A stretch of 64,000 nt of DNA from NCBI RefSeq assembly GCF_900113605.1, contig NZ_FOPY01000007.1, forward strand, positions 186,001 through 250,000. The letters run 5' to 3'. Origin of the DNA: Modicisalibacter xianhensis. GTDB lineage: Bacteria > Pseudomonadota > Gammaproteobacteria > Pseudomonadales > Halomonadaceae. Of the stretch, positions 38,847 to 49,407 are shown piece after piece. Both the position numbers and the translations under genes were made by a program. Within the stretch, counting starts at the first letter, position 1. The number at the start of each line of letters is the position of its first letter. Below the pieces are notes generated by a model that was not told the DNA's origin, searched no databases, and worked only from the letters and a program-made list of their open reading frames with translations.

Positions 38847-39500
38847 ATGAACGAATGGACTACCGTGGCGAAGCGCTACTCGGCACTGTTGCTGGCCCTT
38901 TGCCTGGCACTGTTTGCCACTCAGGCACTGGCTCAGGCCCCCGACCAGCTGATCCGCAACAGCGTCAACCAGTTGATGGGGCAGATCGAGGGCCGCAAGG
39001 ACTACTTTGCCCAGCATCCCGAGGAGCTCAAGCGGCTGGTCGACGAGAGCCTCGAGGATATCGCGGACTTCCGCTACATTGGGGCCAGCGTGATGGGGCG
39101 CTACTTCCGTAACGCCACCCCCGAGCAGCGCTCAAGGTTTGCCGAGGTGTTCCGTCAGACCCTGATCGATACCTACGCCAAGGGGTTGGTCACGTTCGAC
39201 TACCGTGACCTGCGCGTGCTGGATGGTGCCGGGTCGCGCTATGAAGACCAGGCCAGCGTGGACATGGAAGTCGTCGGCACCAACGGCGAGGTCTATCCGG
39301 TCAGCTATAGCCTGCGTCAGAACGATGACGGCCAATGGAAAGTGGTCAATGTCATCGTCAATGGCATCAATCTCGGGCTGACATTCCGCAACCAGTTCGA
39401 CCAGGCGATGCGCGAGAACAATCGCGATTACGACCAGGTCATCAATGGCTGGGCCCCCGAGGTCGGCACCGAGGAGCTCGAGCAGGGCCGCGGGGCATGA
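38847..39500 (+). CDS. mlaC: Periplasmic phospholipid carrier MlaC
   Basis: A 217-aa periplasmic protein that shuttles phospholipids between MlaA-porin in the outer membrane and MlaFEDB. Seen: a signal peptide ending near residue 29 (QALA), then the Tgt2/MlaC domain with ADFRYIGASVMGRYFRNATPEQRSRFAEVFRQTLIDTYAKGL. CAGGAG lies 6 bases before the ATG. It overlaps mlaB by 4 nt. Confidence 0.95.
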   Translation: MNEWTTVAKRYSALLLALCLALFATQALAQAPDQLIRNSVNQLMGQIEGRKDYFAQHPEELKRLVDESLEDIADFRYIGASVMGRYFRNATPEQRSRFAEVFRQTLIDTYAKGLVTFDYRDLRVLDGAGSRYEDQASVDMEVVGTNGEVYPVSYSLRQNDDGQWKVVNVIVNGINLGLTFRNQFDQAMRENNRDYDQVINGWAPEVGTEELEQGRGA

Positions 39501-39835
39501 CCAGCCTGCTGCAGGGAGCAGGCCGGCTCGAAGTGAACGGGAACGTGCTGGTCGCCAGTGGCGAGGCCGGCTTCGATGTGGCGGCCGACCTGGCGGAAAA
39601 AGGCTGCGAGTGGCTCGTCCAGCAGCCTTCCGGCAGTGATGTCGGTTTCGACCTGAGTGGCATTGACCAGGCCAGCAGTGCCGCATTGAGCGTGATGCTG
39701 GAATGGTTGCGCTGCGCGCGTCGACAGGATCTGGTGGTGAGCCACATACGCCTGTCTTCTCCGTTGTCTCGCCTTACCGCCATGGCCGGGCTTGATCGCC
39801 TGCTGCCCGAGGAGCGTGCCGAGACCGCCCATTAA
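39497..39835 (+). CDS. mlaB: STAS-domain protein MlaB
   Basis: A 112-aa STAS (NTP-binding anti-anti-sigma-like) protein that binds MlaF and supports assembly and activity of MlaFEDB. The strand-helix pattern GSDVGFDLSGIDQASSAALSVMLEWLRCAR is typical. The start at 39497 overlaps the mlaC stop; the frame is open back to 39335, inside mlaC. Small and divergent, so recognised mainly by domain and position. Confidence 0.9.
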   Translation: MTSLLQGAGRLEVNGNVLVASGEAGFDVAADLAEKGCEWLVQQPSGSDVGFDLSGIDQASSAALSVMLEWLRCARRQDLVVSHIRLSSPLSRLTAMAGLDRLLPEERAETAH

Positions 39836-39899
39836 GGGATCGGCATCGCCTTCGTCCACACTTTTCATTACCATGGGCGCATCGTGATCCATTCACGGG

Positions 39900-39926
39900 C
39901 GCGTCTCGCCTCATGGCGGAGGCGCG
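39900..39926 (+). other. Imperfect hairpin between mlaB and ibaG
   Basis: CGCGTCTCGCC (39900-39910) pairs with GGCGGAGGCGCG (39915-39926) across a TCAT loop with one bulge and G-U pairs. No T run follows, so it is more likely a processing or attenuating stem in a joint mla-ibaG-murA transcript than a terminator. Confidence 0.35.
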
Positions 39927-39958
39927 TGCCGGACCATCAACAGGAGTCACCGCAACCC

Positions 39959-41489
<1,531 letters not shown>

Positions 41490-41535
41490 GGCCAGCCGAT
41501 GCCGCCATCCTGTGAGTGACAAGTAGCGACCGATT

Positions 41536-42192
41536 ATGAGCAAGCAATTGATTCTGGCCCTCTCCAAGGGGCGCATTCTGAAGGAAACCTTGCCGCTGCT
41601 GGCGGATGCCGGCATCGAGCCAGCCGAGGACCTGGGCAAGAGTCGCAAGCTCCTGTTCGATACCAACCTCGAAGACGTCAAATTGGTCGTAATCCGAGCC
41701 GTCGATGTGCCCACCTACGTGCAGCTGGGGGCCGCCGACCTCGGTATTGCCGGCAAGGACGTATTGCTCGAGCACGGTGCCGAAGGGTTGTATGAGCCCC
41801 TTGATCTTGAAATCGCCAAGTGCCGTCTGATGACGGCCGGTGTCACGGGAGCAAAGCCAGCGCATGCACGGCGTCGCGTGGCGACCAAGTTCGTCAACGT
41901 GGCGCGTCGCTACTATGCCGAGCAGGGTATCCAGGCGGAGGTCATCAAGCTGTATGGCGCCATGGAACTCGCGCCGCTGATGAACCTGGCCGACGAAATC
42001 GTCGATATTGTCGATACCGGCAATACCCTGCGCGCCAACGGCATGGAACCGCGCGAGCTGATCCAAGACATCAGTACCCGACTGGTGGTCAACAAGGCCG
42101 CCATGACCATGAAACACGAGCGGCTGAAACCCCTGATCGAGCGCCTGCGCGATGCCGTCGGCACGCGCCGTGCCGATGTCGCCGCTTCCTGA
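41536..42192 (+). CDS. hisG: ATP phosphoribosyltransferase, short form
   Basis: A 218-aa catalytic subunit for the first step of histidine synthesis (ATP + PRPP). It stops after the catalytic domains ([15 protein letters not shown], the PRPP-binding loop) and lacks the C-terminal regulatory domain of the 299-aa E. coli enzyme. Short HisG works with the regulatory HisZ, which should be elsewhere in the genome. It lies 46 bp after murA and 20 bp before hisD. Confidence 0.96.
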   Translation: MSKQLILALSKGRILKETLPLLADAGIEPAEDLGKSRKLLFDTNLEDVKLVVIRAVDVPTYVQLGAADLGIAGKDVLLEHGAEGLYEPLDLEIAKCRLMTAGVTGAKPAHARRRVATKFVNVARRYYAEQGIQAEVIKLYGAMELAPLMNLADEIVDIVDTGNTLRANGMEPRELIQDISTRLVVNKAAMTMKHERLKPLIERLRDAVGTRRADVAAS

Positions 42193-42212
42193 TCGAGACG
42201 ATGAGACACATC

Positions 42213-43538
42213 ATGGCCGAGAACGCTGAATCCCGGGGCACCATAGCCAGGCTATCCACCACCGATGCCGACTTCGATACCACCCTCGAGGCCCTGCTGG
42301 CTTGGGAGGGGGTGTCCGACGCTCAGGTACGGCAGCGCGTGGACGAGATTCTGCACGCGGTCAGAACGCGGGGAGACGCGGCGCTGGTCGAGACCTCTAA
42401 CCGCTTTGATCGCCTGTCCGTCAGTAGCATGGCAGAGCTGACACTCGACAAGGCGCGCCTGCGCCAGGCGCATGACGGACTGCCCGCGGAGCAGCGCGAC
42501 GCCCTGGCCCTGGCGGCCGAACGTATCCGGGCCTACCACGAGCACCAGAAACCCGAGTCATGGCAGTACACCGAGGCCAATGGCACGGTGCTGGGGCAGA
42601 AGGTGACCCCGCTCGATCGTGCCGGCATCTATGTGCCAGGAGGCAAGGCAGCCTACCCGTCCTCGGTGCTGATGAACGCGATTCCTGCCCATGTGGCGGG
42701 TGTCAGTGAGATCGTCATGGTCGTGCCGACGCCTGACGGTGTGCTCAACGAACTGGTCCTGGCCGCCGCTTACCTGGCGGGTGTCGACCAGGTGTTCACC
42801 GTCGGAGGGGCCCAGGCCGTTGCAGCCCTGGCTTACGGTACCGAGAGCGTGCCCCGGGTCGACAAGATCGTCGGGCCGGGCAACATCTACGTGGCCACCG
42901 CCAAGCGTGCCGTCTTCGGGCAGGTGGGCATCGACATGATCGCCGGGCCGTCGGAGATCCTGGTGCTTTCCGATGGCGGTACCGACCCCGAGTGGTTGGC
43001 CATGGACCTGTTTTCGCAGGCAGAGCATGACGAAGATGCCCAGGCGATTCTTGTCAGCTGGGATGCCGATCACATCGCTGATGTCGAGGCGGCGATCGAG
43101 CGGTTGCTGCCCACCATGGAGCGTGAACCGATCATTCGTGCCTCGCTGGAAAAGCGCGGCGCCCTGATCGCCTGTGCCGACCGCGAGGAGGCACTTGCCC
43201 TGGCCAACCGTATTGCCCCGGAGCACCTGGAGCTTTCCGTTGACGATCCTGAATCGCTGCTGCCGGGGATTCGCCATGCTGGGGCCATCTTCATGGGGCG
43301 TTACACGGCCGAGGCGCTGGGCGATTACTGCGCCGGGCCCAATCACGTACTGCCAACCTCCGGAACGGCACGTTTCTCGTCGCCATTGGGCGTCTACGAT
43401 TTCCAGAAGCGTTCCTCGATCATTCACTGTTCGGCAGAAGGTGCATCGACGCTGGGGCGCACGGCCTCCGTGTTGGCACGTGGTGAATCGCTCACGGCGC
43501 ATGCCCGCTCAGCGGAGAATCGCATCCGCAAGGACTGA
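42213..43538 (+). CDS. hisD: Histidinol dehydrogenase
   Basis: A 441-aa zinc enzyme that oxidises L-histidinol to histidine in two steps. Seen: [56 protein letters not shown] and the [12 protein letters not shown] signature with the catalytic histidine. ATG 42213 has GAGA at 7 bases; ATG 42201, four codons earlier and in frame, is an alternative. In Pseudomonas hisC follows here, but in this window a terminator and then degS come next. Confidence 0.96.
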   Translation: MAENAESRGTIARLSTTDADFDTTLEALLAWEGVSDAQVRQRVDEILHAVRTRGDAALVETSNRFDRLSVSSMAELTLDKARLRQAHDGLPAEQRDALALAAERIRAYHEHQKPESWQYTEANGTVLGQKVTPLDRAGIYVPGGKAAYPSSVLMNAIPAHVAGVSEIVMVVPTPDGVLNELVLAAAYLAGVDQVFTVGGAQAVAALAYGTESVPRVDKIVGPGNIYVATAKRAVFGQVGIDMIAGPSEILVLSDGGTDPEWLAMDLFSQAEHDEDAQAILVSWDADHIADVEAAIERLLPTMEREPIIRASLEKRGALIACADREEALALANRIAPEHLELSVDDPESLLPGIRHAGAIFMGRYTAEALGDYCAGPNHVLPTSGTARFSSPLGVYDFQKRSSIIHCSAEGASTLGRTASVLARGESLTAHARSAENRIRKD

Positions 43539-43555
43539 ATGCTGTAATACAGCAG

Positions 43556-43598
43556 CCGAAAAGCCCCCTCTCGCCGCAGGCGAGAGGGGGCTTTTCGG
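43556..43598. terminator. Very strong bidirectional terminator hisD / degS
   Basis: A perfect 20-bp stem (43556-43575 with 43579-43598) with a 3-nt loop (GCA). The arms carry AAAA and TTTT symmetrically, so it can work in both directions between the convergent hisD and degS genes. Confidence 0.85.
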
Positions 43599-43610
43599 TT
43601 CAGCACCGCT

Positions 43611-44804
43611 TCAACGTTGCGGGGGAGGTGGACGTTCGCCGGCCACGATCTCGATCTCGAGCGTTTCGCCGTTACGTACCACCTTGAGCGGCAGCCGCGT
43701 GCCGGGCTCGATCTCGGCGATGTCGGCCATGGCGACTCGAGGGTCGAGGATCGGCTTGCCATCGATGGCCAGTAGAACATCGCCCGGTCGCAGGCCGGCC
43801 CGCTGGGCGGGGCCGTTCTGGACCACGCTGGACACGACGACGCCCTGGGCGGCATTGAGCCCGAAGGATGCAGCCAGTCCGGAAGTGATCTCCTGAACTT
43901 CCAGACCCAGCCAGCCGCGTACGACACGGCCTTGCTCGACCAGTTCATCGAGAATCTCGCGTGCCAGGTTGACGGGAATCGCGAAGCCTATACCTTGCGA
44001 GCCGCCCGATCGGGAAAAGATCGCGGTGTTGATGCCGATCAACGCGCCCTTGGCATTGATCAGTGCGCCACCGGAGTTGCCGGGATTGATTGCCGCGTCG
44101 GTTTGAATGAAATCCTCGTAGGCGGACAGGCCGAGATGGTTTCGGCCGGTGGCGCTGATGATGCCCATGGTCACGGTCTGGCCCACACCGAAAGGATTGC
44201 CGATGGCCAGGCTGACATCGCCCACGGCAACGTTCTCCGAGTCACCGATCGCCATGGTCGGAAGGTTATCGAGATCGATCTTGAGCACGGCTAGATCACT
44301 TTCCGGGTCAGTGCCGATGACCTCGGCGAGAGTCTCCCGTCCGTCGCGCAGGGCCACCTGGATCTGGTCAGCGCCGCTGATGACATGATGGTTGGTCAGG
44401 ACGTAACCTTCCTCGCTAACAATCACCCCCGAGCCCAGGCTGGAGAGCATGCGCTGGCGGCTGGGCATCTCTTCGCCGAAGAACTGGCGGAAGAAGGGGT
44501 CCGACATCAGGGGGTGCTGTTCGCGCTCCACGACCCGCGAAGAGTAGACATTGACGACTGCCGGTGCTGCCTGGTTGACGGCATCCGCATAACTGACGGG
44601 GCCACCGGAGCGGGAAATCGGAGCGGCTTCGTGCAGGTCGGGGGCCGGATGCGTTTCGCCATTGGTCTCACGCTGGAGGTAGTCGGCGACCCGGCTGATC
44701 GGTTGCGAGGAACTCAGCCACTGGGGAAACAGGTTGAGCAGCAGTACGGCCACGAGCACGCCGCTGAGAACGGGCCAGAAAAGCGGCTTCAGGTAGCGGC
44801 GCAT
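43611..44804 (-). CDS. degS: Periplasmic site-1 serine protease DegS/AlgW type
   Basis: A 397-aa HtrA-family protease anchored by one N-terminal TM helix (about 8-27). Catalytic triad His140 (LTNHHVI), Asp170 (PESDLAVL) and Ser244 (NPGNSGGAL); a single PDZ domain follows (about 290-385). One PDZ plus a membrane anchor points to DegS/AlgW rather than DegP, i.e. the protease that senses misfolded porins and cleaves the anti-sigma factor RseA/MucA. Position next to the his genes matches Pseudomonas algW. It ends in a proline-rich tail. Confidence 0.93.
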   Translation of the reverse strand: MRRYLKPLFWPVLSGVLVAVLLLNLFPQWLSSSQPISRVADYLQRETNGETHPAPDLHEAAPISRSGGPVSYADAVNQAAPAVVNVYSSRVVEREQHPLMSDPFFRQFFGEEMPSRQRMLSSLGSGVIVSEEGYVLTNHHVISGADQIQVALRDGRETLAEVIGTDPESDLAVLKIDLDNLPTMAIGDSENVAVGDVSLAIGNPFGVGQTVTMGIISATGRNHLGLSAYEDFIQTDAAINPGNSGGALINAKGALIGINTAIFSRSGGSQGIGFAIPVNLAREILDELVEQGRVVRGWLGLEVQEITSGLAASFGLNAAQGVVVSSVVQNGPAQRAGLRPGDVLLAIDGKPILDPRVAMADIAEIEPGTRLPLKVVRNGETLEIEIVAGERPPPPQR

Positions 44805-44850
44805 GAATGCGTTCCTTGTCGATGGGGGCGATGGATCCGAGGCCAGGCGT

Positions 44851-44869
44851 TACAATGGCCGGCATTGTA
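44851..44869. promoter_or_regulatory. Face-to-face -10 elements for degS and the Nif3-family gene
   Basis: TACAATG (44851-44857) and CATTGTA (44863-44869) form a 7-bp inverted repeat with a 5-bp centre. On each strand this provides a TACAAT -10 box. The minus-strand one is TGn-extended (TGATACAAT). Transcript starts would overlap, so the two promoters should compete. Confidence 0.4.
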
Positions 44870-44901
44870 TCACCGCAGCCCAACGACTGCCCGGAGGACT
44901 C

Positions 44902-45660
44902 ATGATAACCCGCGATCGCCTGGTGGATGCCTGCCATGAACTGCTGAAAGCCGACACCTTCAAGGACTACACCCTCAATGGCCTGCAGGTCGCCGGAAGG
45001 AGCGAGATCGGCAAGGTGATGACTGGGGTGACCGCATGCCAGGCACTGCTCGACGAGGCCGTCGCCTGGGGTGCCGATCTGGTGCTGGTTCATCATGGCT
45101 ATTTCTGGAAGAACGAACCGGTGGCAATCACCGGCATGAAACGGCGCCGGCTCGGTACGCTGATGGCCAACGACATCAATCTGCTCGCTTACCACTTGCC
45201 GCTGGATGCCCATGCCACACTGGGCAACAATGCACGCCTGGCGGCGGAGCTGGATTTTGCCACCGACGGCTGTGCCGACGGCGACCTCGGGAGCGGTCTG
45301 GTCTGGTTGGGCACGCCGCATGCGCCGATGGACAGTGTCGGGCTTGGGCGCCATCTGGCACAGCGGCTGCAACGCGAGCCCATGGTCATTGTGGCCCACG
45401 ATCGCCCCATTCAGCGGGTTGCCTGGTGTACCGGTGGGGCTCAGGACATGATCATGCAGGCCTGTGATGCGGGGGCCGATGCCTTCATTTCAGGCGAGAT
45501 TTCAGAGCGTACGACGCATCTGGGCCGGGAAATGGGGATCAGTTATTACGCGGCGGGGCATCACGCGACCGAGCGGTACGGCGTGCAGGCATTGGGTGAA
45601 TGGCTGGCCGGTGAGTTTGGCATCGAGCATCGGTTCGTGGACATCGACAACCCCGCTTGA
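44902..45660 (+). CDS. Nif3-like dinuclear metal-centre protein (YbgI family)
   Basis: A 252-aa Nif3/YbgI/DUF34-family protein of unclear biochemical role; members form toroidal hexamers with a dinuclear metal site. Metal-ligand candidates are seen in LVLVHHGYFW near the N-terminus and in AAGHHATERYGVQALGE near the C-terminus, with TGEISERTTH-like GEISERTTHLGR between. GGAGG precedes the start. Divergent from degS across 97 bp. Confidence 0.88.
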   Translation: MITRDRLVDACHELLKADTFKDYTLNGLQVAGRSEIGKVMTGVTACQALLDEAVAWGADLVLVHHGYFWKNEPVAITGMKRRRLGTLMANDINLLAYHLPLDAHATLGNNARLAAELDFATDGCADGDLGSGLVWLGTPHAPMDSVGLGRHLAQRLQREPMVIVAHDRPIQRVAWCTGGAQDMIMQACDAGADAFISGEISERTTHLGREMGISYYAAGHHATERYGVQALGEWLAGEFGIEHRFVDIDNPA

Positions 45661-45685
45661 AGCCGTCGCCGTCCCCTTGACGTGC

Positions 45686-45719
45686 TGCGCCCGCAGCGGT
45701 GCCAACCGCTGCGGGCGCA
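45686..45719. terminator. Strong stem-loop between the Nif3-family gene and zapG
   Basis: A perfect 14-bp stem (45686-45699 with 45706-45719) with a 6-nt loop lies between convergent genes. Neither side has a T run, so it may be a weak terminator or an RNA-stabilising structure. Confidence 0.4.
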
Positions 45720-45740
45720 AGTGGGTCGAGCTGTTCCCGA

Positions 45741-46193
45741 TCAGTAACGGACCGGCTGGGTCTGCTCTTTTTCCTTGGTCTCGTCCTGGCGCAAGCCGAA
45801 ATCCTCGGCCAGGGTGCCGCGTCCGCCATCAGCGTAGTCGCGGGGCATCGATGGCTCGTCGTTCTCTGCGGGTATCTCATCCGCACCGGTACCGGTCAGC
45901 CGCCGCTTGAGTTGCAAGTCGTCGCAGAGACGGTCGGCGCTTTGGCTGAGTTGTTGTTCAAGTTCCTGGCTCTGGCGCTGGATGTTGGTGACCAGGTCCG
46001 TGGCCTTGGCGAAATGGTCATTGAGCGCATCTCGCACCTGGTTCAGTTCCAGCTCGGTTTCGGCCAGCCGCTGGCGCACCTTCTGGTTGCGTGCCACGTT
46101 GGCATTGAGCAAGTGATAGCCCAGCGCCCCAATGCCAATGCCGGCAAGAAAGCAGGCAATGGCCAGAATCCAGTCGATATTGCTTTCGTTCAC
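45741..46193 (-). CDS. zapG: YhcB/ZapG-family divisome and envelope protein
   Basis: A 150-aa membrane protein with one N-terminal TM helix (ILAIACFLAGIGIGALGYHLL), then a coiled coil rich in Gln and Glu (RQRLAETELELNQVRDALNDHFAKATDLVTNIQRQ). This is the DUF1043 layout of E. coli YhcB/ZapG, which links the divisome with envelope synthesis. The start is a GTG at 46193 with GGGGAG 6 bases upstream. A disordered acidic C-terminus follows. Confidence 0.88.
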   Translation of the reverse strand: MNESNIDWILAIACFLAGIGIGALGYHLLNANVARNQKVRQRLAETELELNQVRDALNDHFAKATDLVTNIQRQSQELEQQLSQSADRLCDDLQLKRRLTGTGADEIPAENDEPSMPRDYADGGRGTLAEDFGLRQDETKEKEQTQPVRY

Positions 46194-46362
46194 GTCACTC
46201 CCCTCTAGGTTCGAGCCCAGCCGCAGCGTGGTTGGACCGTGCGGCTGTCATTTGCTGCCATGTCCGTCGCGTTGCATTCCAGGCGGCCCATTATATGGGG
46301 CATGAGGGAAGCCAGGTCAACGCGCCGGTAACCCATGGCATGCGCAACATCGTTTGCCCGCG

Positions 46363-46368
46363 TATAAT
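46363..46368 (+). promoter_or_regulatory. Candidate -10 box of zapE
   Basis: A perfect TATAAT 42 bases before the zapE ATG. No good -35 is seen 16-18 nt upstream (ATGCGC at 17 nt), so strength is uncertain. Confidence 0.4.
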
Positions 46369-46409
46369 GACCGGCTCATCGACAGCCGTCCGAGGTATGC
46401 AAGACGCCC

Positions 46410-47603
46410 ATGTGCGCGACTACGACTTCTTCGCCGAATTCCGCCAAGCCGACAAGCCTGCCTCCTCTTGAGCGTTATCGAGCCGACCTCAAGCGTGAGG
46501 GCTTTCAGTACGACGAGGCTCAGGAACGCGCCGTCAAGCATCTGCAGCGACTCTATGACGAATTGCTCAACACGCCGCGGCGCGAGCTGGCCCCGTCATC
46601 CGCGGAGCGTGGGTTCAAATCGAAGATGGCTGGCCTGTTTGGCAAGAAATCGGCGCAGTCGCCCAGCCAGGAGCCGGCCACGCCCGAAGTGACAGGGCTG
46701 TATTTCTGGGGCGGTGTCGGTCGCGGCAAGACCTATCTGGTCGACACCTTCTATGAGTCGCTGCCGTTTCCCGACAAGATGCGTACGCACTTTCATCGCT
46801 TCATGCAGCGTGTCCATACCGAGCTGGAGCATTACAAGGGCGAAAAGAACCCGCTGACGCTGATTGCCGGCAAGTTCGCCAGCGAGGCCCGGGTGATCTG
46901 CTTCGACGAGTTCTTCGTCAAGGACATCACCGATGCCATGATCCTGGCCAACCTGCTCGAGGCCCTGTTCAACAAGGGCGTCGTGCTGGTAGCAACGTCC
47001 AATATCGTGCCAGACGATCTCTACAAGGACGGCTTGCAACGGGCGCGCTTCCTGCCGGCCATCGATCTCGTCAAGCGGCACTGCGAGGTGGTCAACGTCG
47101 ATTCGGGGATCGACTATCGGCTGCGTGCGCTGGAGCGTGCCGAGATATTCCATCATCCACTCGATGAGGAGGCCGCGGTGCAACTGGAACGCAGCTTTCG
47201 GGAAATCGCCGGCGTCGAGGGGGAACGCGATGCACAGATCGAGATCAATCGGCGCATCCTGACGTCGCGTCGTGTCCACGAAGATGTCGTATGGTTCAAC
47301 TTCAGCATGTTATGCGACGGCCCGCGTAGCCAGAACGACTACATCGAATTGGCGCGCGAGTTTCATACCGTCCTGGTATCCGACGTGCCGCAGATGGGGC
47401 GGGGCAGCGACGACCAGGCCCGGCGATTCATCAACATGGTCGATGAATTCTACGATCGCGGCGTCAAGCTGTTGATGTCGGCAGAGACGGCAGCCGAGCA
47501 ACTCTACGCAGGGGGCAACCTATCATTTGAATTCGAGCGTACGGTATCGCGATTGCAGGAGATGCAGTCGCGTGAATACCTGGCCTTGCCCCACAAGCCT
47601 TGA
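46410..47603 (+). CDS. zapE: Cell division ATPase ZapE (AFG1 family)
   Basis: A 397-aa AFG1-like AAA+ ATPase; ZapE joins the Z-ring late and is needed under stress. Seen: Walker A GGVGRGKTYL, FHRFMQRVHTEL, Walker B VICFDEFFVKDITDAM, sensor VLVATSNI, and RARFLPAIDLVKRHCEVVNVD. The C-terminus SRLQEMQSREYL matches E. coli ZapE. The start at 46410 gives about 20 residues more than E. coli; GAGG lies 14 bases upstream. Confidence 0.94.
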   Translation: MCATTTSSPNSAKPTSLPPLERYRADLKREGFQYDEAQERAVKHLQRLYDELLNTPRRELAPSSAERGFKSKMAGLFGKKSAQSPSQEPATPEVTGLYFWGGVGRGKTYLVDTFYESLPFPDKMRTHFHRFMQRVHTELEHYKGEKNPLTLIAGKFASEARVICFDEFFVKDITDAMILANLLEALFNKGVVLVATSNIVPDDLYKDGLQRARFLPAIDLVKRHCEVVNVDSGIDYRLRALERAEIFHHPLDEEAAVQLERSFREIAGVEGERDAQIEINRRILTSRRVHEDVVWFNFSMLCDGPRSQNDYIELAREFHTVLVSDVPQMGRGSDDQARRFINMVDEFYDRGVKLLMSAETAAEQLYAGGNLSFEFERTVSRLQEMQSREYLALPHKP

Positions 47604-47611
47604 ATTTCCCC

Positions 47612-47640
47612 TTAACCTGAGCGGAGTGCTCATGTACAAT
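47612..47640 (+). promoter_or_regulatory. Promoter of rplM-rpsI
   Basis: TTAACC (47612-47617) and TACAAT (47635-47640) are spaced by exactly 17 nt. The transcript would start near 47647, leaving a GC-rich leader of about 110 nt before rplM. Ribosomal protein operons of this type are often feedback-controlled in the leader. Confidence 0.6.
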
Positions 47641-47756
47641 GCGCGCTCGCTCGACCGTTGTCGCCTTGATGGGGCGGCAACCAAGAAAAATAGGGACGGT
47701 CCTACGTCACGCTCGAAGCGCCGCAGGGCCCAACGCATCAATTGGTGATTGAATCC

Positions 47757-48185
47757 ATGAAGACGTTCAGTGCTAAGCCGCAGTCCGTCCAGCGCGACTG
47801 GTTCGTCGTTGACGCGACTGACAAGACGCTCGGCCGTCTGGCTACCGAAATCGCTCGCCGCCTGCGTGGCAAGCACAAGCCCGAATACACTCCGCATGTC
47901 GATACCGGCGACTACATCGTCGTGATCAACGCCGAGAAGGTCCAGGTCACGGGCAACAAGGCGCAGGCCAAGAACTACTATCGTCACACCGGTTATCCCG
48001 GTGGGCTTCGTTCCATGTCCTTCGAGAAGATGATCGGTCACGCGCCGGAGCGTGTCATCGAGGCGGCCGTCAAGGGCATGCTGCCGAAAGGTCCGCTGGG
48101 TCGCGCCATGTACTCCAAGCTCAAGGTCTATGCCGGCGCCGAACATCCGCACGCTGCGCAGCAGCCGCAAGAACTGAACATCTAA
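47757..48185 (+). CDS. rplM: 50S ribosomal protein L13
   Basis: A 142-aa ribosomal protein, the same length as E. coli L13. Seen: MKTFSAKP start, [48 protein letters not shown] and [20 protein letters not shown]. The start at 47757 is by homology; an in-frame GTG at 47742 is inside the ribosome-binding region. First gene of the rplM-rpsI pair. Confidence 0.98.
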   Translation: MKTFSAKPQSVQRDWFVVDATDKTLGRLATEIARRLRGKHKPEYTPHVDTGDYIVVINAEKVQVTGNKAQAKNYYRHTGYPGGLRSMSFEKMIGHAPERVIEAAVKGMLPKGPLGRAMYSKLKVYAGAEHPHAAQQPQELNI

Positions 48186-48198
48186 GGGATACTACGCC

Positions 48199-48588
48199 AT
48201 GTCACAGCAGTACTATGGTACCGGGCGTCGCAAGACTTCTACCGCCCGCGTCTTCCTGAAGCCGGGTACCGGCAAGATTACCGTCAACAGCCGTGAGCTG
48301 AACGAATACTTCGGGCGTGTGACTGCACAGATGGTCGTGCGCCAGCCGCTGGAACTGACCCAGACCGGCGAGCAGTTCGACGTCTACGTCACCGTGGCCG
48401 GTGGTGGTGGTTCCGCCCAGGCGGGTGCCATTCGTCACGGCATCACTCGAGCCCTGATCGACTATAATGAAGAGTTCCGCAAGCCGCTGCGTGAAGCTGG
48501 CTACGTGACTCGTGACGCACGCGAAGTCGAGCGTAAGAAGGTCGGTCTGCGCAAGGCGCGTCGTCGCCCGCAGTTCTCCAAGCGTTAA
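48199..48588 (+). CDS. rpsI: 30S ribosomal protein S9
   Basis: A 129-aa ribosomal protein ending in the universal RRPQFSKR tail that reaches the P-site tRNA. Also seen: [26 protein letters not shown] and [19 protein letters not shown]. It starts 13 bp after rplM and is followed by a strong terminator. Confidence 0.98.
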   Translation: MSQQYYGTGRRKTSTARVFLKPGTGKITVNSRELNEYFGRVTAQMVVRQPLELTQTGEQFDVYVTVAGGGGSAQAGAIRHGITRALIDYNEEFRKPLREAGYVTRDAREVERKKVGLRKARRRPQFSKR

Positions 48589-48610
48589 ACGCAGTCTCGC
48601 CAAGTGCGAC

Positions 48611-48647
48611 AAAAGCGCCCAGCCTCTGCAGGCTGGGCGCTTTTTTT
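48611..48647 (+). terminator. Terminator of rplM-rpsI
   Basis: A perfect 14-bp stem (48611-48624 with 48631-48644), loop TCTGCA, with a run of seven T at 48641-48647. Confidence 0.9.
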
Positions 48648-48810
48648 GTTATTTTTCAACAGGTTGGAATTGCTATTAGGCCTTGGTCAAAAGGGCGTCT
48701 GCTTGTTTTGTCAAGTGTCATTTCTTAACATGGCGGCACTTTGTATCCGTGCGTGTCGAGGCGCTTCCTCGTCACGGGGCAGCGGGTAAGTTGATGGGAG
48801 AAACCATAAA

Positions 48811-49407
48811 ATGGCAGACAACGGCGTGAATAAAGGGCGGCGCCGTTTCCTTGTCGGCGCAACCACCGTGGTTGGTGCGGTGGGCGCTGTCGGGGTGGCG
48901 GTCCCCTTTGTGGCTTCGTGGCAGCCTAGCGCAAAGGCATTGGCGGCAGGGGCTCCAGTAAGCGCGGACATTTCCAAGCTGGAAACGGGGCAGCAGATGA
49001 CGGTCGAATGGCGGGGCAAGCCTGTCTGGGTCGTGCGTCGTTCCGAGGAAATGATAGAACAAACCCGCAATATTTCTCCCGACCGCCTGCGTGACCCGCA
49101 GGCGCAGGCCGATCAACAGCCGCCATATGCCAGCGGTCCGCTGCGTTCCATCAAGCCGGAAATCGCCGTGCTCGTGGGTATCTGCACGCATCTAGGCTGT
49201 TCGCCGACCTTTCGTCCCGAACCCGGCGCTGCCGATCTCGGTGGCGACTGGCCGGGCGGTTACTTCTGCCCCTGCCACGGCTCGCGGTTCGACCTCGCGG
49301 GACGGGTATTTACCGGAGTGCCGGCACCATTGAATCTCGAGGTGCCGCCGCACCGCTACGATAGCGACACTGTCCTGGTGGTCGGTGAAGACGAGGAGGC
49401 GAGCTGA
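48811..49407 (+). CDS. petA: Ubiquinol-cytochrome c reductase Rieske iron-sulfur subunit
   Basis: A 198-aa Rieske protein of the bc1 complex. The [2Fe-2S] ligands are Cys125 and His127 (CTHLGC) and Cys153 and His156 (CPCHGS), with Cys130 and Cys155 for the disulfide. A Tat-type N-terminus (RRRFLVGATT, followed by a hydrophobic stretch) acts as export signal and membrane anchor. GGGAG lies before the ATG. It overlaps petB by one base (TGATG). Confidence 0.97.
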   Translation: MADNGVNKGRRRFLVGATTVVGAVGAVGVAVPFVASWQPSAKALAAGAPVSADISKLETGQQMTVEWRGKPVWVVRRSEEMIEQTRNISPDRLRDPQAQADQQPPYASGPLRSIKPEIAVLVGICTHLGCSPTFRPEPGAADLGGDWPGGYFCPCHGSRFDLAGRVFTGVPAPLNLEVPPHRYDSDTVLVVGEDEEAS

